The translations under genes and the position numbers were made by a program. From Bacteroidales bacterium (GTDB taxonomy: Bacteria > Bacteroidota > Bacteroidia > Bacteroidales > BM520): a stretch of DNA of 8,529 nt. Of the stretch, positions 6,281 to 8,529 are shown one piece after another; position 1 is the first letter of the stretch, and every line of letters begins with the position of its first letter. Below the pieces are notes generated by a model. It saw only the letters and a list, made by a program, of their open reading frames with translations, was not told where the DNA came from and did no database searches. The stretch spans positions 1 through 8,529 of the forward strand of contig JALNXP010000098.1 in NCBI GenBank assembly GCA_023230285.1, in the 5' to 3' direction.

Positions 6281-7432
6281 ATGATAAAATTTATTACTAC
6301 AATAAGCGATAAACTACATAAGACATTTGGAACTAAAAAAATGCTACGTCCATTTTATGCGCTATTCGACGCTGTCGACACCTTCATACTTACGCCAAGC
6401 ACCACTACAACACGAGGCTGTCATATACGAGATGCCGTAGACATGAAAAGAATTATGATTACCGTCATGGCAGCTCTACTGCCGGCATTGTTATTTGGCT
6501 TATGGAACATTGGTTATCAGCATTTTATATCACTATCGCAAGATGCCGGCTTCTGGAAAGAGTTTTGGTACGGCTTTTTAAAATGGCTGCCGATGGTGCT
6601 AATCACTTATATCAGCGGCTTGACAGTAGAAATAATCTTTGCACAACGCCGCGGGCATCAGGTGGCAGAAGGATTTTTCGTCACAGGTATGATTATCCCG
6701 ATGATAATGCCGCCGGATATCCCTTTGTGGATATTGGCGTTAGCAACAATTTTCGCTGTTGTATTTGCTAAAGAAGCCTTTGGCGGCACCGGCTACAACT
6801 TCATGAATCCGGCACTTGTGGCGAGAGCATTCATATTCTTTGCTTATCCGTCTAAAATCTCCGGCGACAGTGTCTGGATTGCCGAAAAAGCAGACGCTTT
6901 TTCCGGCGCAACACCTTTGGCAAATGCAGCCGCCGGCAACTTTGACAGCCTGCCAAGCATAACAGACATGGTCATCGGCAATATTCCGGGCTGTATAGGA
7001 GAAACATCTAAAATAGCCATATTGTTAGGAGCTATTCTACTGATTTACACTCAAGTGGCAAGTTGGCGAATCATCATCTCCACTATAGCCGGAGGTATTG
7101 CAGCAGGGCTGTGTTTCAACATCTCAGGCATCTCAGCTATTCCGGCTTATCAGCATATTCTCATGGGCGGCTTCCTGTTCGGTGCCGTATTCATGGCAAC
7201 CGACCCTGTAACAAGTCCGCACACAAAAAACGGAAAACTCATCTACGGCTTCTTAATAGGTGTCATCGCAATAATAATACGTGTACTCAACAAAGGCTAT
7301 CCCGAAGGTATGATGCTCGCAATCCTGCTGATGAACGTATTTACCCCGCTGATAGATTATATTTCCATACAGCTAAATATCCGTAACCGTCAACATATCA
7401 GAATTTTAAAAAATGAAAAACTACAGCAATAA
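6281..7432 (+). CDS. nqrB: Na+-translocating NADH:quinone reductase subunit B
   Basis: Integral membrane subunit of Na+-NQR that carries covalently bound FMN, takes part in the sodium-coupled electron path, and also binds riboflavin in characterised enzymes. The 383 residues hold about ten hydrophobic segments (for example 57-77, 97-120, 147-165, 244-258, 262-283, 319-334, 343-358). The FMN-attachment motif SGAT is intact at 208-211, making Thr211 the predicted site of the phosphoester link. Other family signatures are 'GHQVAEGFFVTGMIIP' (125-140), 'GYNFMNPALVARAFIFFAYP' (171-190), 'MATDPVTSPHTKNGK' (305-319) and 'GYPEGMM' (339-345). Its last 20 bases overlap the start of nqrC, suggesting translational coupling. 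Confidence 0.98.
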   Translation: MIKFITTISDKLHKTFGTKKMLRPFYALFDAVDTFILTPSTTTTRGCHIRDAVDMKRIMITVMAALLPALLFGLWNIGYQHFISLSQDAGFWKEFWYGFLKWLPMVLITYISGLTVEIIFAQRRGHQVAEGFFVTGMIIPMIMPPDIPLWILALATIFAVVFAKEAFGGTGYNFMNPALVARAFIFFAYPSKISGDSVWIAEKADAFSGATPLANAAAGNFDSLPSITDMVIGNIPGCIGETSKIAILLGAILLIYTQVASWRIIISTIAGGIAAGLCFNISGISAIPAYQHILMGGFLFGAVFMATDPVTSPHTKNGKLIYGFLIGVIAIIIRVLNKGYPEGMMLAILLMNVFTPLIDYISIQLNIRNRQHIRILKNEKLQQ

Positions 7433-8162
7433 ATACATATTCATCTACACGACAATTCTTGTAGCTGTAGTCGCCATATTATTGACGGCTGTCTCGGTAG
7501 GATTAAAGCCACTGCAAGAGAAAAACAGAACTGTAGAAAAGATAAAAAACATCTTGAGCAGTGCTGGTTATACAAACATTGATAAAAATCAGATAATCAG
7601 TATTTTCAATAATGTCACAACTGAACTGTGCATTGACAGCAAATGTCAGGTTGTATCAAGTTATCATGATGGAAATTTTGCCTTTGGCTCTCAAAGAGCC
7701 TTCAACTTAGATGAGAACAAAGAATTTTATAAGGCTTTCAACGGCGACAAAAGTTTTATTTTACCGGTATATCAAGTAAAAAATGAATCAGGAAATAACA
7801 GCTATGTTGTCCCTGTCACCGGCAAGGGGCTTTGGGGCAAAATCTGGGGTTATATTGCAATAGCCGCTGATGGCAAGACCATAAACGGCACCGTATTTTT
7901 GCACAAATCCGAAACGCCGGGATTAGGTGGCGAAATATCTTCAGAGAAATTTTCGTCATCATTTAAAGGCAAAACCATTTTCAACGACAGCAACAAATTC
8001 GTCTCTATAAAATTAGTAAAAACACAGAGCAGCAGCGACAACACAGAGCATACTGTAGATGCAATATCCGGCGGAACAATAACTTCCGAAGGAGTACAAA
8101 ATATGATGTATGATTGTTTGATTTTATACACGGAATTTTTCAACAACATTAAAGAACAATAA
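7413..8162 (+). CDS. nqrC: Na+-translocating NADH:quinone reductase subunit C
   Basis: Second FMN-bearing subunit of Na+-NQR, with one N-terminal membrane helix (about 8-30) and a large soluble FMN-binding domain. At 249 residues it is of normal length. The FMN-binding domain shows '[16 protein letters not shown]' (135-150), '[12 protein letters not shown]' (164-175) and the attachment motif SGGT at 219-222 within '[14 protein letters not shown]', making Thr222 the predicted FMN site. The ATG at 7413 overlaps the nqrB reading frame by 20 bases. It is supported by the basic/hydrophobic start it gives ([10 protein letters not shown]...) and by the lack of a later Met before the membrane helix. 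The stop overlaps the nqrD start by one base (TAATG). Confidence 0.97.
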   Translation: MKNYSNKYIFIYTTILVAVVAILLTAVSVGLKPLQEKNRTVEKIKNILSSAGYTNIDKNQIISIFNNVTTELCIDSKCQVVSSYHDGNFAFGSQRAFNLDENKEFYKAFNGDKSFILPVYQVKNESGNNSYVVPVTGKGLWGKIWGYIAIAADGKTINGTVFLHKSETPGLGGEISSEKFSSSFKGKTIFNDSNKFVSIKLVKTQSSSDNTEHTVDAISGGTITSEGVQNMMYDCLILYTEFFNNIKEQ

Positions 8163-8529
8163 TGAGCATAGAATTAAAAAAATATTTAGGACCATTGAAC
8201 AGAAACAACCCGATATTAGTTCAGGTTTTAGGCGTATGTTCGGCTTTAGCTGTGACAGCACAACTCAAGCCTGCTGTTGTAATGTGCCTTTCGGTTACTG
8301 TCGTCTGTGGCATCTCAAATCTGATAATATCTTTGTTGAGAAACACAATCCCGCCACGAATAAGAATTATTGTCCAACTTATTATTGTTGCTTCTTTAGT
8401 AATACTTGTAGACCAAGTTTTGCAATCATTTTTTTATGACGTGAGCAAATTGCTGTCGGTATTTGTCGGATTAATCATTACCAATTGCATCATCATGGGA
8501 CGTTTAGAGGCTTTTGCATTGCCACACAA
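8162..8529 (+). CDS. nqrD: Na+-translocating NADH:quinone reductase subunit D, C-terminus cut by window edge
   Basis: The ATG shares its A with the TAA stop of nqrC; the frame stays open for 122 codons to the window end. The product is a strongly hydrophobic membrane subunit. The N-terminus [18 protein letters not shown] is followed by '[15 protein letters not shown]' (21-35), '[20 protein letters not shown]' (51-70) and '[18 protein letters not shown]' (97-114), all typical of NqrD. Four membrane segments are visible (about 17-33, 36-58, 66-87, 95-113). Cys26 and Cys109 correspond to the NqrD cysteines that, with two from NqrE, hold the iron-sulfur centre in the membrane in the Vibrio enzyme. 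NqrD proteins are about 200 residues, so roughly 80 are missing here. Confidence 0.96.
   Translation, partial: MSIELKKYLGPLNRNNPILVQVLGVCSALAVTAQLKPAVVMCLSVTVVCGISNLIISLLRNTIPPRIRIIVQLIIVASLVILVDQVLQSFFYDVSKLLSVFVGLIITNCIIMGRLEAFALPH

Noticed and set aside
6502..7386. Open frames inside nqrB (6502-6771 and 7063-7386)
   Set aside because: They are out of frame with the strongly conserved NqrB product and give Arg/His/Cys-rich sequences typical of frame shadows.
7850..8439. Antisense frame in nqrC (7850-8149) and alternate frame in nqrD (8236-8439)
   Set aside because: Both overlap well-conserved nqr coding sequence. The second is simply a +1 shadow of the nqrD frame that begins at 8162.

Overview
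The window is AT-rich DNA from a member of the Bacteroidota, most likely class Bacteroidia. Three things point there. A CarboxypepD-regulatory/TonB-dependent receptor is paired with a DUF4249-type lipoprotein, a Bacteroidota arrangement. The upstream regions lack Shine-Dalgarno sequences and instead carry the Bacteroidota -7 box TAnnTTTG. A secreted protein with a 'DSWGDGWNGA' domain, common in this phylum, lies at the left edge. I cannot name a genus from the sequence.

Left half (minus strand): positions 1-573 hold the N-terminal 191 residues of a secreted, Gly/Ser/Thr-rich protein that runs off the window. A 370-base non-coding stretch (574-943) follows; it is extremely AT-rich and contains a 51-base A/T-only tract and several GTTG/CAAC inverted repeats. 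Next, also on the minus strand, is a two-gene unit read from 4276 down to 944: an outer-membrane TonB-dependent receptor (789 aa) and, 9 bases later, a DUF4249-type lipoprotein (317 aa). These presumably act together in uptake across the outer membrane, but the substrate cannot be read from the sequence. No sigma/anti-sigma regulator or SusD-type gene lies beside them.

Middle: a roughly 100-base divergent intergenic region (4277-4377) has a near-identical -7 box (TATCTTTGCA) on each strand. One serves the receptor operon and the other a small GNAT acetyltransferase gene (4378-4797).

Right half (plus strand): a promoter with the same box (TACCTTTGCA, 4870) precedes nqrA-nqrB-nqrC-nqrD', the start of the operon for the sodium-pumping NADH:quinone oxidoreductase (Na+-NQR). 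The genes are packed with a 3-base gap, a 20-base overlap and a 1-base overlap. Key cofactor residues are intact: the FMN-attachment threonines in NqrB (Thr211) and NqrC (Thr222), and the two NqrD cysteines (26 and 109) expected to ligate the membrane iron-sulfur centre. nqrD is cut by the window end; nqrE and nqrF would be expected beyond it.

Overall this is a mostly conventional chromosomal region. I see no mobile element, CRISPR array, rRNA or tRNA, and no clear sign of a new multi-gene system. The less explained parts are the left-edge secreted protein, the cysteine-rich DUF4249 protein, and the repeat-bearing AT-rich spacer.
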